In this document: in pieces, positions 54,522-64,000 of the stretch
How positions within the stretch are numbered: the first letter of the stretch is position 1
Layout of the letters: each line of letters starts with the position of its first letter
Origin: Homarus americanus
Lineage: Eukaryota > Arthropoda > Malacostraca > Decapoda > Nephropidae
Assembly (NCBI RefSeq): GCF_018991925.1
Contig: NW_024753828.1
Span: forward strand, 6,396,917 to 6,460,916
Direction: 5' to 3'
Length of the DNA stretch: 64,000 bases
Notes under the pieces: generated by a model
Told to the model about the DNA's origin: nothing
The model's input: the letters and a program-made list of their open reading frames with translations, nothing else
The model's database searches: none
Made by a program: the position numbers and the translations under genes

Positions 54522-54949
54522 AAATGCCGTTTATGCCTCACTCTCTCCCTAACAAGTTTTTCTCGGAAGCATAAGAGGCATAATAGAATGTTTTAAGACC
54601 TCCTCCTTCTCACCCCGGACATAAAACAACTGCACTTTAATTAAAACAAAAAAATTAGTGTTTGTATGTTCATAGATGGTGAAATGTGGCAATTTTTAAC
54701 GATGTAAAACGTCATTTGCCGGACACACACACACACACTACGGGGAGCCGACATATTAGACCATACTAGTAATAGGTCATATTGTGGACAGGTGAGGAAG
54801 GTAAGATCCAATAACAGGTGTGTGTGTGTGGAAGGGTTGTTAGGTTAGGTGAATAATTTGGTCTAAGATTCGAGGACCATCTCCAACAACTCAGAGGTAT
54901 TTATGAGGCTCTTACAAGGATGACAGTTCGGCCATAACTCACTCCAGTA
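54522..54949. other. Unique stretch
   Basis: Short AC run near 54,723-54,739; nothing else recognised. Confidence 0.5.
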
Positions 54950-55110
54950 CACTGTTGCCTCCGAGTGTGACCTCCAGAAGACCTCATGTTACCTCCAGAA
55001 AGCAATGTGTGACCTCCAGAAGACCAAGCGTGACCTCCACAAGACCAAGAGTGACCTCCACAAGACCACGTGTGACCTCTAAAAGACATCATATTTCCTC
55101 CACAAGACTT
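54950..55110. repeat. GTGACCTCCAGAAGACC minisatellite
   Basis: About seven units of 24-27 bp sharing TGACCTCCA(G/C)AAGACC. Confidence 0.88.
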
Positions 55111-55153
55111 CAAGTTAACAGAATGGATTGACACAAAATCTTTAAAAAGCCAA

Positions 55154-55194
55154 CACACACACACACACACACAAGCACGCACGCACACACACAC

Positions 55195-55229
<35 letters not shown>
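55154..55229. repeat. (AC)n with ACGC interruptions
   Basis: Compound AC/GC repeat. Confidence 0.95.
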
Positions 55230-55230
<1 letters not shown>

Positions 55231-55261
55231 CCTCCTGCTCCAGCACTTGTCCACACTTCCT

Positions 55262-55782
55262 CTTCCTCCTTTCCCACTCAACGCTCCTCCACACCTCCCA
55301 CTCAACTCCCACCCCTCCTCACACTCTCCCACTAACGCTCACGCTCCTTCACCTCCCACTAACGCTCACGCTCCTTCACGCTCCCACTAACGCCTTCCCT
55401 AACGCTCACGCTCCTTCACTAACACGCTCCTTCACTCCCAACGCCTCCTACGCCCTTCCATGCCTCCCACTAACGCTCCTTCATCCCACCAAACGCTCCT
55501 TCACGCCTCCCACCAACGCTCCTTCACATCTCCCTAACGCTCCTCCATGCCTCCCACTCCTGCTCCTCCCACCCTCCCTCCACCAACGCTCCTCCATGCC
55601 TCCCACCAACGCTCCTCCATGCCACTACAAACGCTCCCTTCATCCTCCCACATGCCCCACTAACGCTCCTTCATGCCTCCCGCTCCCTCACGCCTCCCAC
55701 CAACGCTCCTTCACATCTCCTCACTAAACGCTCCTCCATGCCTCCCACCAACGCCCTCCTCCTTCACGCCTCCCACTAACGC
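55262..55782. repeat. 23-bp minisatellite (CTCCCACTAACGCTCCTTCA), left block
   Basis: Degenerate units with ACGCTCCTTCACGCCTCCCAC order. The same repeat resumes at 56,009 beyond a LINE fragment. Confidence 0.93.
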
Positions 55783-55783
55783 T

Positions 55784-56008
55784 CCGATTCAGAAAGGATA
55801 TAGGTAAGCACTGGTTTGGTAATAGAGTTGTGGATATGTGGAATAGGCTACCGAGTGCTATAGTAGGATCGGGGACGCTAGGAGCTTCAAGACGAAGTTG
55901 ATAGGCACATGGAAGTGCTGGGATGGGTGAAAGGATCTGCCCTGTATGGGCCAGTCGGCCTCCTGCAGTATCCCTTTCTTATGTTCTTATGTTCTTATGT
56001 TCTTCTGC
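55784..56008 (+). pseudogene. LINE 3' fragment inside a minisatellite
   Basis: The plus strand encodes KHWFGNRVVDMWNRLPSAI then, after a frame slip, sequence reading into the tail GGGCCAGTCGGCCTCCTGCA. It ends in three TTCTTATG octamers (55,977-56,005), the 8-bp tail repeat style of CR1 elements. It is a different subfamily from 56,349-56,820. The left edge joins the minisatellite directly. Confidence 0.75.
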
Positions 56009-56290
56009 TCCCCACTAACGCTCCTCCATTCATCCTTCACATCTCCCTGCTCCTTCACATGCCTCCCAAAACGCTCCTCCATGCCTCCCACCAACGCTCC
56101 TTCACGCCTCCCACTAACGCTCCTTCATGCCTCCCACTAACGCTCCTCCATGCCTCCCACCAACGCTCCTTCACGCCTCCCACTAACGCTCCTTCACATC
56201 TCCCACTAACGCTCCTCCATGCCTCCCACCAACGCTCCTTCACGCCTCCCACTAACACTCCTTCACATCTCCCACTAACGCTCACGCTCC
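56009..56290. repeat. 23-bp minisatellite (CTCCCACTAACGCTCCTTCA), right block
   Basis: Same family as 55,262-55,782, more regular here. The 128-codon plus frame is read-through. Confidence 0.93.
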
Positions 56291-56291
56291 T

Positions 56292-56348
56292 GTGAGCGTC
56301 CCCAGACACACCTGTTCCCAAAGACACACCTGTTCCCAAAGACACACC
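56292..56348. repeat. 18-bp minisatellite (CCTGTTCCCAAAGACACA), left block
   Basis: Three units; two or three more continue at 56,821-56,880 after the LINE fragment. Confidence 0.9.
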
Positions 56349-56820
56349 GTATTACAGAATGGAAATAGAATTCTTGGAAAGAATTCAGAGGAGAATGACA
56401 AGACTAATCCCGGGCATTAGGAACCTTGAGTATAGAGACAGGTTAAAGCATCTTAATCTGCACTCCCTCGAGAGACGTAGAGCGAGGGGCGACCTGATAG
56501 AGGTGTATAAGTGGAAGTCAGGGCTAAACAAAGGGGACATTACAAAGGTACTCAAACTATCCAACCAGGAGCGAACTCGTAACAATAGTTTTTAATTAGA
56601 CAAATTTAGATTTAGGCGGGAAATAGGTAAACACTGGTTTGGAAACAGAGTAGTGGATGAATGGAACAAGTTACCAAATATCATCATTAACTCGAATACG
56701 CTGAATTGCTTCAAACATAGGTTGGATGCTTATATGAGCAATAGGGGTTGGGTGTAAACGGGACTGCCCAGTATGGACCAATAGGCCCGCTGCAGTTTCC
56801 TCCATTCTTATGTTCTTATG
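56349..56820 (+). pseudogene. CR1-like LINE 3' fragment (best preserved copy)
   Basis: Open from about 56,359 to 56,595, then continuing past a single in-frame stop. Blocks: LERIQRRMTRLIPGI, YRDRLKHLNLHSLERRR, RGDLIEVYKWKSGLNK, then KFRFRREIGKHWFGNRVVDE, WNKLPNIIINSNTL and FKHRLDAYMSN. This is the C-terminal end of a LINE reverse transcriptase ORF. The 3' tail has TGGACCAATAGGCCCGCTGC and two TTCTTATG octamers. It is 5'-truncated, with no catalytic domain. It lies within an 18-bp minisatellite. Confidence 0.85.
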
Positions 56821-56880
56821 TACCTGTTCCCAAAGACACACCTGTACCCAGAGACACACTTGTTCTCAGACACACCTGCA
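56821..56880. repeat. 18-bp minisatellite, right block
   Basis: CCTGTTCCCAAAGACACA, CCTGTACCCAGAGACACA and a decayed third unit. Confidence 0.88.
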
Positions 56881-57411
56881 CCAGTAGTGTCATCTCTATT
56901 ACGGACCTTATATACCCTCGCCAGCACCCCACCCCCCGGTTAATGGCGATCATTATACACACAAACGCCCTCATTAGCGAGTCATTACCCCGTGTCTCTG
57001 TTAATATACTAAATGAAACACCCTAGTTGGCAACATTCATGACTTGCTGTTATTAATTTATTTTAATGTTTATATATTAACTGACCGTCAGACCAAAGCG
57101 TCCAGTCAACAACAACAACAACAATAACAACAACAACACATTAAGCAGTAACTATGTGCGGCCAGAAATCACAAAACAAACAGTGATTAGTGGAACAGGT
57201 GTACATTTACCTGAATTGACCCACCTGCCAGTAATGACACGAGATCTGACCCAACACACGTCACGAAAGGTCAAGGCGCCGCCGAGCCTTTGTGTTAACG
57301 AGAGAACAAGCTGGTGTACCGTGTAAAGCCGATAAACACGCCTCGTCCCTCAGCCCACCAGTGAGAAGGGTTCGCGCCAAAAACAGGTCAACAGTAAACA
57401 GGACAGACCAC
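56881..57411. other. Unique stretch with (AAC)n
   Basis: CAA/CAACAA run at 57,108-57,138; no gene or element recognised. Confidence 0.5.
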
Positions 57412-57413
57412 CA

Positions 57414-57800
57414 TAACCTAACCTAACCTAACGCTAACCTAACCTAACGCTAACCTAACCTAACGCTAACCTAACCTAACGCTAACCTAACGCTAACCTA
57501 ACCCTAACCTAACCTAACGCTAACCTAACCTAACCTAACGCTAACTAACAACTAACCTAACCTAACGCTAACCCAACTAACTTAACCTAACGCTAACTAA
57601 CGCTAACCTAACCTAACGCTAACCTAACCTAACGCTAACCTTACCTAAAGCTAACCTAACCTAACCTAACGCTAACCTAACGCTACCCTAACCTAACCTA
57701 ACGCTAACCTAACCTAACCTAACCTAACCTAACCTAACCTAACCTAACGCTAACCTAACGCTACGCTACCCTAACCTAACCTAACCTAACCTAACCTACT
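57414..57800 (-). repeat. Long telomere-like array (CCTAA)n with CGCTAA variants
   Basis: About 75 pentamer-like units. CCTAACGCTAACCTAA recurs, so the variant is spread regularly through the array, which is longer than any other telomere-like block in the window. Confidence 0.94.
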
Positions 57801-57949
57801 ACTACTATAAATCTCACTACATCATTCAATACTTGTTCGTATCGAGTATTATTTTCCTTACTTGTTTTAACTGTTAAGACAATTATTTATTCCGTTTTCT
57901 TAAGCCATAAAGTAAGACACCATTATTGTTAAGTCCTGAGCAGCTGTCA

Positions 57950-58032
57950 TCATCACCATCATCATCATCACCATCATTGTCACCATCATCATCATCATCA
58001 TCATCACCATCATTGTCATCATCATCATCATA
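57950..58032. repeat. (ATC)n microsatellite
   Basis: CATCAT/CACCAT units. Confidence 0.95.
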
Positions 58033-58084
58033 TTAATGGAGATATACTTTTTGGCAGCTTATTACCACTGAAGATAAATGCTTA

Positions 58085-58250
58085 ACCACTCCCTCCCTCC
58101 TTCCATCTCTCCCTCCCTCCTTCCCTCTCTCCCTCCCTCCCCTCTTCCCTTCCACCTTCTCGTATCTCCTCTTCCCCTCCCTTCTCTCCTCCCCCACCTT
58201 CCTCTCCACCCCCTTCCCCCTTCTCTCCCTCACCCACCTGTTATCACCAG
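58085..58250. repeat. CCTCCCTCCTTCC-type pyrimidine repeat
   Basis: Irregular CTCCCTCC and CTTCC units. Confidence 0.85.
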
Positions 58251-58439
58251 AGCGCCAAATAAAGGCTGCCACTGACGCCGCAAATATGCCACATCATCCA
58301 TCTCGAGGTGTGCAGTGCCCTCTCTCCACCTCTCTCTCTCTCTCTCTCTTATCCAGATAGTATTAAAAATAATAATTATAACAGATTTTTTCTTCATCTT
58401 TGTGCTCTTTTTTTTCTTTGTTTTTATGACGTGTAGAGA

Positions 58440-58606
58440 AAGAATCATGGGGGGGAGGGGAGGAGGAAGGGCAGGCGTAGAAGAAGAGAGAAGAGGAAAA
58501 TGCATGGAAGAGAGGAAGGCGTGTGGAAAGGAAGAGGAAGGCGTGTGGAAAGGAAGAGGGAGGGGCGTGGAAAGGAAGAGGGAGGGGCGTGGAAAAGGCA
58601 GTGTGG
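58440..58606. repeat. Purine-rich minisatellite (GTGGAAAGGAAGAGGGAGG)
   Basis: Four units of GCGTGTGGAAAGGAAGAGG type after GGGGAGGGGAGG. Confidence 0.9.
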
Positions 58607-58607
58607 G

Positions 58608-58800
58608 GTAGGAAGAAACTGGTTCACAAATAGGGTGGTGGACGAGTGGAACAAGCTTTAGTGCGGGAACTCTGGAAAGTTTCAAAAGGAGGCTAGATAG
58701 ATTCATGGATGATAGAGAGTGGTAGTAACTCTCGACAGGAGCTGCCATGCACAGGCCAACCGGCCTATTGCAGACTCCTTATTTTCTTATGTTTCTTATC
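58608..58800 (+). pseudogene. LINE 3' fragment
   Basis: The plus strand encodes NWFTNRVVDEWNKL, then after a frame slip ESFKRRLDRFMD-like residues. It is followed by the tail GGCCAACCGGCCTATTGCAG and CTTATTTTCTTATG. It is the same subfamily as 10,467-10,762 in the opposite orientation, and it directly follows a purine-rich minisatellite. Confidence 0.75.
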
Positions 58801-58893
58801 TGTGTAGGTATATATAAAATTTTTCCTCAGGGCTACACCTCATTACTGTCTCGTGCGGAACCTGAGACCACACACACACACACACACACACAC

Positions 58894-59330
58894 CGAAGAC
58901 TCGTCATCCTCGTCTCCGTCATCCTCGTCTCCGTCATCATCGTCTCCATCATCCTTGTCATCCTCGTCTCCGTCATCATCATATCTATTATCCTCGTCTT
59001 CATCATCCTCGTCTCCGTCATCAACGTCTCCATCATCCTCGTCTTCATCATCCTTGTCATCCTCGTCTCCGTCATCATCATATCTATTATCCTCGTCTTC
59101 ATCATCCTCGTCTCCGTCATCAACGTCTCCATCATCCTCGTCTTCATCATCATCATCATCCTCGTCTCCGTCATCATCATCTCTATTATCCTCGTCTTCA
59201 TCATCCTCGTCTCCATCATCATCATCATCCTCCTCGTCTCCATCATCATCATCATCATCCTCCTCCTCGTCTCCATCATCCTCGTCATCATCATCCTCGT
59301 CTCCATCATCGTCATCATCATCCACGTCCT
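58894..59330. repeat. Trinucleotide-based minisatellite (ATCATCCTCGTCTCC)
   Basis: All units are multiples of 3 bp, so all frames stay open: Ser-rich or Ile/Val-rich on the plus strand, Asp/Glu-rich and Met/Thr-rich on the minus strand. No start or splice context favours any frame. Confidence 0.95.
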
Positions 59331-59499
59331 TCTGTCCATCTCAGTGGTGGGGGATGGAGTAGACATGGGAGGTATGACTGTAGCAGAAGTAAGAGTGGAT
59401 GGAGGGATGGAAGTGGAGGGTAAGGAAACAGAGTAGAGATAGAGGGGTAGGAGAGGACCTGGGGAATAGAGGATGAAGAATAGGTGGGCGTGGATGACA

Positions 59500-59556
<57 letters not shown>
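59500..59556. repeat. (GT)n microsatellite
   Basis: About 28 GT units. Confidence 0.97.
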
Positions 59557-59559
<3 letters not shown>

Positions 59560-59610
59560 AGCAAAATCAATATCCAATGACCGGAATTTGGGGCTAGACA
59601 CACAATGCCT

Positions 59611-59648
59611 CACCTCACCTAACCTAACCTAACCTAACCTAACCTAAT
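59611..59648 (-). repeat. Short CCTAA block
   Basis: Seven CCTAA pentamers. Confidence 0.92.
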
Positions 59649-60332
59649 AAAATACCCAATAAACTGTGACCTGATGGCGCCAGTGCGGTCTGTATGAGGT
59701 GCCACTGTGACCTGTATAGTGCCACTGTGGCCTATAGAGAGTGCCAAGCCAAATGTGATCAGGTCGAGTGTTCATGTCTGGTACATTAAAGAGAGAGTGA
59801 AGGTAATTAGTGGGTGAAAGATGACAAGGCTTCCAGTAGACGAGGTTTCCGGCTGGTTCCCCTTTAATAAACTACTACATAACAAGTAACAAGTTTGACC
59901 TAATAACACCGTCAAAGTCCCTCATTGGTCGCGACACCCTCAGAGGAATATGACGTCACTGGTTCTGACCCCCCCCCCACCTAATGATCAACATACACAC
60001 CTGAAATCACCTACTGATAAACCACATACACCTGGTCTCATTAACCTGCTTTTAGAGTTAATAAAGGTTTGTGTATATATATCTAAGTTTTAGTGGAATC
60101 GTAAAGCAAAACAAAAAAACAATCAGATGTTTATTTACAATACATTAACTCAAGGTATCGTTTTTGAACCTCTCGGGTCGCCCTAAATACCTGTCCTGGC
60201 CATAAAGGAAAGGTAATTGACCTGTATTCTCCCTCCTCCTCCTCACCAGCCTATCGTCTCACATTACCACACCACTCACCGATACCTCCAGTTGTTATAT
60301 GATTAGACTCTTTTACAGCCCCCTTACTTTAC
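59649..60332. other. Unique stretch
   Basis: A small GCCACTGTGACCTGTAT-like repeat near 59,700-59,740; nothing else recognised. Confidence 0.5.
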
Positions 60333-60333
60333 T

Positions 60334-60432
60334 TAACCTAACCTAACCTAACCTAACCTAACCTAACCTAACCTAACCTGACCTGACCTGACCTGACCTA
60401 ACCTGACCTGACCTGACCTGACCTAACCTTGT
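60334..60432 (-). repeat. Telomere-like block grading into (CCTGA)n
   Basis: CCTAA pentamers change to CCTGA, then one CCTAA and CCTGA again. Confidence 0.93.
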
Positions 60433-60439
60433 TTAATAT

Positions 60440-60535
60440 TGGAAGGGGTGGCGAGGGGGTAGAGAGAGTGGAGGAGGGCAGTGGAGGGGTAGAGGGGAGG
60501 GGTGGTGGAGGGAGGGGAGGGGTGGCGAGAAAATG
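60440..60535. repeat. G-rich GGGGTGG/GGAGGGG repeat
   Basis: Irregular G-rich units that could form G-quadruplexes. Confidence 0.75.
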
Positions 60536-60571
60536 ATCATAGGAACAATAAAAATTTCCCTCCTTGCCATT

Positions 60572-60572
<1 letters not shown>

Positions 60573-60620
<48 letters not shown>
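60573..60620. repeat. (GT)n microsatellite
   Basis: About 24 GT units. Confidence 0.97.
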
Positions 60621-60624
<4 letters not shown>

Positions 60625-60639
60625 ATTAAATTCCCTGTA

Positions 60640-61395
60640 TTAAAGTTGTAGGTGGTATTGTAGGTGGTTTTGTAGCTGGTATTGTATGTAGGTGGTGTAG
60701 TTGGTATTGTAGCTGGTATTGTAGGTGGTATTATAGGTGGTGTAGTTGGTATCGCAGGTGGTGTTGTAGCTGGCATTGTAGGTGGTATTGTAGCTGGTAT
60801 TGTAGTTGGTATTGTAGGTGGTGTAGTTGGTATCGCAGGTGGTGTTGTAGCTGGTATTGCAGGTGGTGTTGTAGTTGGTATTGTAGTTGGTATTTTAGGT
60901 GGTGTAGTTGGTATCGTAGGTGGTGTTGTAGCTGGTATTGTAGGTGGTATTGTAGCTGGTATTGTAGTTGGTATTGTAGGTGGTGTAGTTGGTATCGTAG
61001 GTGGTATCGTAGGTGGTATTATAGGTGGTATTGTAGGTGGTGTAGTTGGTATTAGGCGGTGTAGCGGTATTGTAGCCGGTACGTAGTGTAGCTGGTATTG
61101 TAGTTGGTATTGTAAAAGCAGTATTGTAGTTGGTATTGTAGGTGGTGTAGTTGGTATTGTAGCTGGTATCGTAGGTGGTGTTGTAGCTGGTATTGTAGTT
61201 GGTATTGTAGGTGGTGTTGGTATCGTAGGTGGTGTTGTAGCTGGTATTGTAGTTGGTATCGTAGGTGGTGTTGTAGCTGGTATTGTAGTTGGTATCGTAG
61301 GTGGTGTTGTAGCTGGTATTGTAGTTGGTATTGTAGGTGGTGTAGTTGGTATCGTAGGTGGTGTTGTAACTGGTGTTGTAGGCGGGATAGGGGCC
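60640..61395. repeat. Minisatellite (GTAGTTGGTATTGTAGGTGG) with a long minus-strand open frame
   Basis: About 750 bp of 9-, 12- and 15-bp blocks. The minus strand is open for 258 codons from ATG 61,397 (TIPTTIPATTPPTIP repeats), mucin-like in composition. The plus strand is also open for 134 codons, and the minus frame is disturbed and recovers near 61,070-61,125. No signal peptide, intron signals or non-repeat domain support a gene; read-through is more likely. Confidence 0.9.
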
Positions 61396-61544
61396 ATTTA
61401 TCCCCCTGTCTCTACTTTAAACACAATAAATATATTACTTGTCTGTATTTTTATATTGTGAATTAAATCTGAGGGTTTGGGTAATTAAACTGTCAAAATA
61501 GTGACGAATTTATACCAGGAACCGAGGATTTACGGGAATACAAT

Positions 61545-61640
61545 ATGTCTCTGTGTCTGTCTGTCTGTCTGTATGGCCGTTTGTCTGTTTGTATGGCCGT
61601 TTGTCTGTTTGTATGGCTGTCTGTCTGTTTGTATGGCCGT
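61545..61640. repeat. CTGT/GTATGGCCGTTTGTCTGTTT repeat
   Basis: (CTGT)n followed by four 20-bp units of GTATGGCCGTTTGTCTGTTT type. Confidence 0.93.
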
Positions 61641-61675
61641 CTGTTTTCATTTATCTCTATTTACGGGAATAAAAT

Positions 61676-61677
<2 letters not shown>

Positions 61678-61730
<53 letters not shown>
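61678..61730. repeat. (CT)n microsatellite
   Basis: About 26 CT units, followed by a purine-rich stretch to about 61,860. Confidence 0.97.
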
Positions 61731-61732
<2 letters not shown>

Positions 61733-62024
61733 CCCCATAGATGAGGGGTAAAAGTGGTATGAAGCTTAGGGGAGGGGGAGAGGAAGGGGGAATGAGGGGG
61801 GAAGTGAGGGTGGGGGAATAGGTGAGAGGGAAGAGACTAATATGTAGGGAGGGGAGGAGATGGTGTATGTGTGTGAGTATGTATAAGCAATGTTGTGTAT
61901 ACATGAGTGAGCTTTACGATACATTATCATTAATTAATATATTATCATCAACAGAGTAAAAAAAGCTTTATGCCAGAATGTTCATGACAGGAAGTTTGTG
62001 ACATTAAATTGTGAATGATACAGC

Positions 62025-62335
62025 AGCAGACACAGCCCTCACCACACATACAGCCCTCACCACGCACACAGCCCTCACCACACACACCCCACCACACACA
62101 CAGCCCTCACCATGCACAGCCCTCACCATACACACAGCCCTCACCACACACACAGCCCTCACCACACAGCCCCCACCACGCACACAGCCCTCACCCACAC
62201 ACAGCCCTCACCACGCACACAGCCCTCACACACACACACACAGCCTCACCACACACACAGCCCTCACCACACACACAGCCCTCACCACACGCACACAGCC
62301 CTCACCACACACACACAGCCCTCACCACACACACA
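62025..62335. repeat. CACACACAGCCCTCACCA minisatellite
   Basis: About sixteen units of 17-20 bp. Three overlapping plus frames (Thr/His/Pro/Ser-rich) are read-through; the longest runs on into the LINE remnant. Confidence 0.95.
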
Positions 62336-62341
62336 ACCATT

Positions 62342-62821
62342 GGACGGTGAGAACCTCCGTCACAGGACTTCAAACACATCCAACGAAGCCCGTGTGGACG
62401 TTTGTGGTTGAGGATTCTGGACGCGGGGACAGAGAGCCTTTTTTAACATAAGGATTTTTGATCCCATGGCCGCATGTCACCGTAACCTAGCTCTCGCTGC
62501 TGCACACAGGAGGAACGAGAACGACAAGATAAAGGCATATGGGGAGAGAATTCAGAACGTTGATCAAGGTAGCTTCACTCCTCTGGTGGGATGGGACCAA
62601 GTGCAAGATGTTTCTACGCCAGACTCGCGGAGTTGATATCCGAACAGAAGCAGCAGCCCAGAAGTTACGTTACAGCCTGGATGAGATGTCGACTGTCTTT
62701 CTCTCTGCTTAGGTCTGCATTGCTCTGCCTCAGGGGAACGAGAGCATCGGTCCCAAGGTCCCAAAGCCAACAACAGTCGCAGATATTGACTTTGAGGCGA
62801 CAGTCACTTAATGCCACATAG
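62342..62821 (+). pseudogene. LINE ORF C-terminal fragment, second type
   Basis: Reading the plus strand with one stop and one frame slip near 62,583 gives TSNEARVDVCG, GFWTRGQRAFFNIRIFDPMA, YGERIQNVDQGSFTPLV, then GGMGPSARCFYARLAELISE and WMRCRLSFSLLRSALLCLRG. This ordered block is familiar as the C-terminal end of ORFs annotated as retroelement reverse transcriptase in many invertebrates. It is unrelated to the CR1-like tails elsewhere in the window. The clade is uncertain. The left edge abuts a minisatellite. Confidence 0.6.
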
Positions 62822-62942
62822 ATCTGCAGCTCAACTAACTCAACACAGCCAGGGTAGCTACTTTTGTATTGGGGTATTTAATATTAAGGTAATAAAATGG
62901 TGGCGACGGTGTGGCTGTTGGGGGAGGCTGGAGGCCACTAAA

Positions 62943-62943
<1 letters not shown>

Positions 62944-63000
<57 letters not shown>
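62944..63000. repeat. (TAG)n microsatellite
   Basis: About nineteen TAG units. Confidence 0.97.
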
Positions 63001-63071
63001 TAACATCTTGAGTAACAACGACACAAGCAACATATTGTTGGTGGTAATAATAATAATACAATCAAAGAACC

Positions 63072-63140
63072 AATAGAAGCAACAGCAGCAGTAACAGTAG
63101 CAGTAACAGTAGCAGTAGTGGTTGCCGAAGTAACAGGAGT
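63072..63140. repeat. AGCAGTAACAGT-type short repeat
   Basis: Repeating AGCAGT and AACAGT hexamers. Confidence 0.85.
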
Positions 63141-63579
63141 AGTAGGGGAGGCGTAGATACAATATATTAAAACAAAATGTCGACGGGTAATAACAGCGAA
63201 CTGAATATCCGCTTATTAGTAAATTAGAGAGACGGTCCACCCCCTCTTCCCCTTCCCTCCTTCCGGTATCCCTGATGATGGTATTCACACAGTCAAGGGG
63301 GAATCACTTTTCTATACTTGTTTACTGCGACCAGAGGCTACCAGACCACTGTTAAATCCTTTGTTATTCTTTTCATTTTTGTATATCTTTTTATCTTTTG
63401 TTTTCTTTCCTTTTTTTTACATTTTTTAATAATTTCTCTCGATATTTACTCTCTCCTCACTTCGCATTTATATCGCCTATTAATTCTTATTTATTGCCCA
63501 ATTTATATTGACTATCCACTTCATCGCTGCAGGTGAAATATTGACGAGTGAGTTTACTGTGTCAGCCAACGACGTGGGC

Positions 63580-63582
<3 letters not shown>
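63141..63582. other. Unique stretch
   Basis: T-rich at 63,360-63,440. A weak acceptor-like CTTCATCGCTGCAG|GTGAAA near 63,519-63,538 has no convincing exon. Confidence 0.5.

Positions 63583-63650
<68 letters not shown>
63583..63650. repeat. (AC)n microsatellite
   Basis: About 34 AC units. Confidence 0.97.
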
Positions 63651-63653
<3 letters not shown>

Positions 63654-64000
63654 TATTTCGTGAGTATTCAGTATATTTCTTAACCATTAACAGATCAGTG
63701 GGACCATACACAGACGTACCTCCCCACCACCACCCCATACTATCCCCGTCACCTCTCGTCACACCACCATCTCACACCCCCATAACCCCCCAACAACTTG
63801 CCTCATAGTATATAATAAGCTCAAGTGCACAAACCTATTGAATAAAATAAATAAATAAAATAAATAAAATAAAAATAAATAAATGAATAAATAAATAAAT
63901 TATAGACTATTGCCATTCTGTCTAACTTAAAATAGATATAGATACCTCTTGTGGATTATATATAGAATTATTATAGATGGGTAATAATTCGTTCTAAATT
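63651..64000. other. Unique stretch with (AAAT)n
   Basis: AAATAAAT run at 63,841-63,902; nothing else recognised. Confidence 0.55.

Noticed and set aside
57414..57800. True telomere
   Set aside because: Flanked on both sides by long non-telomeric sequence and full of CGCTAA variants, so it is interstitial.
58833..59603. Long Asp/Glu-rich or Ser-rich open frames
   Set aside because: Trinucleotide-based repeat keeps all frames open; GT and AC runs extend them further.

Overview
This 64 kb window looks like intergenic or very long intronic DNA from a large, repeat-rich arthropod genome, most likely a decapod crustacean. The reasons are the many blocks of the arthropod telomere pentamer (TTAGG/CCTAA), the very dense AC/GT, AG/CT and trinucleotide microsatellites, the dozens of 12-49 bp minisatellites, and several 5'-truncated LINE tails of a kind common in decapods. 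The organism call is inference. No complete host gene is visible. The only host-like coding signal is one possible 54-nt exon at 18,751-18,804, whose acceptor joins directly onto a donor-like GTAAG and so also reads as a recursive splice site.

Assembly structure comes first. Two 100-bp N gaps (6,202-6,301 and 51,401-51,500) cut the window into segments A (1-6,201), B (6,302-51,400) and C (51,501-64,000). A is an inverted copy of 39,860-45,117 in B. The left end of B (6,518 to about 7,460) is an inverted copy of the start of C (51,501-52,858). If B is flipped, both junctions become collinear overlaps, so the simplest reading is a misoriented contig with unmerged haplotypes; a real inversion with duplicated breakpoints is the alternative.

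Layout: 1-6.2 kb minisatellites and microsatellites (copy A); 6.3-6.5 kb a hAT-like MITE; 6.5-10.2 kb telomere-like and minisatellite arrays; 10.2-10.8 kb a tRNA-type SINE plus LINE tail inside a TATG array; 10.8-18.7 kb tandem repeats; 18.7-18.8 kb the splice-site cluster; 20.1-21.3 kb a LINE fragment and a perfect 115-bp inverted repeat; about 22.4-28.5 kb a decayed errantivirus-like (Ty3/gypsy with env) endogenous element lying between two blocks of one minisatellite; 28.5-39.9 kb minisatellites, another SINE and another LINE; 39.9-45.1 kb copy B of the left arm; 45.1-51.4 kb including a 1.4-kb 49-bp minisatellite; 51.5-64 kb VNTR, telomere-like blocks, four LINE fragments and a long Pro/Thr-coding minisatellite.

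The coding content is therefore selfish DNA. In the endogenous element gag is an open frame, protease and integrase keep catalytic motifs, most of reverse transcriptase is missing with an inverted duplication in its place, and env is broken but keeps a furin-type site, a fusion-peptide-like stretch and a C-terminal membrane anchor. The other retroelements are 3' ends only. Most other long open frames are read-through of tandem repeats whose unit contains no stop. I found no clear new biological system; the items most worth checking are the inverted junctions, the recursive-splice-like site, the perfect inverted repeat and the rearranged endogenous retrovirus.
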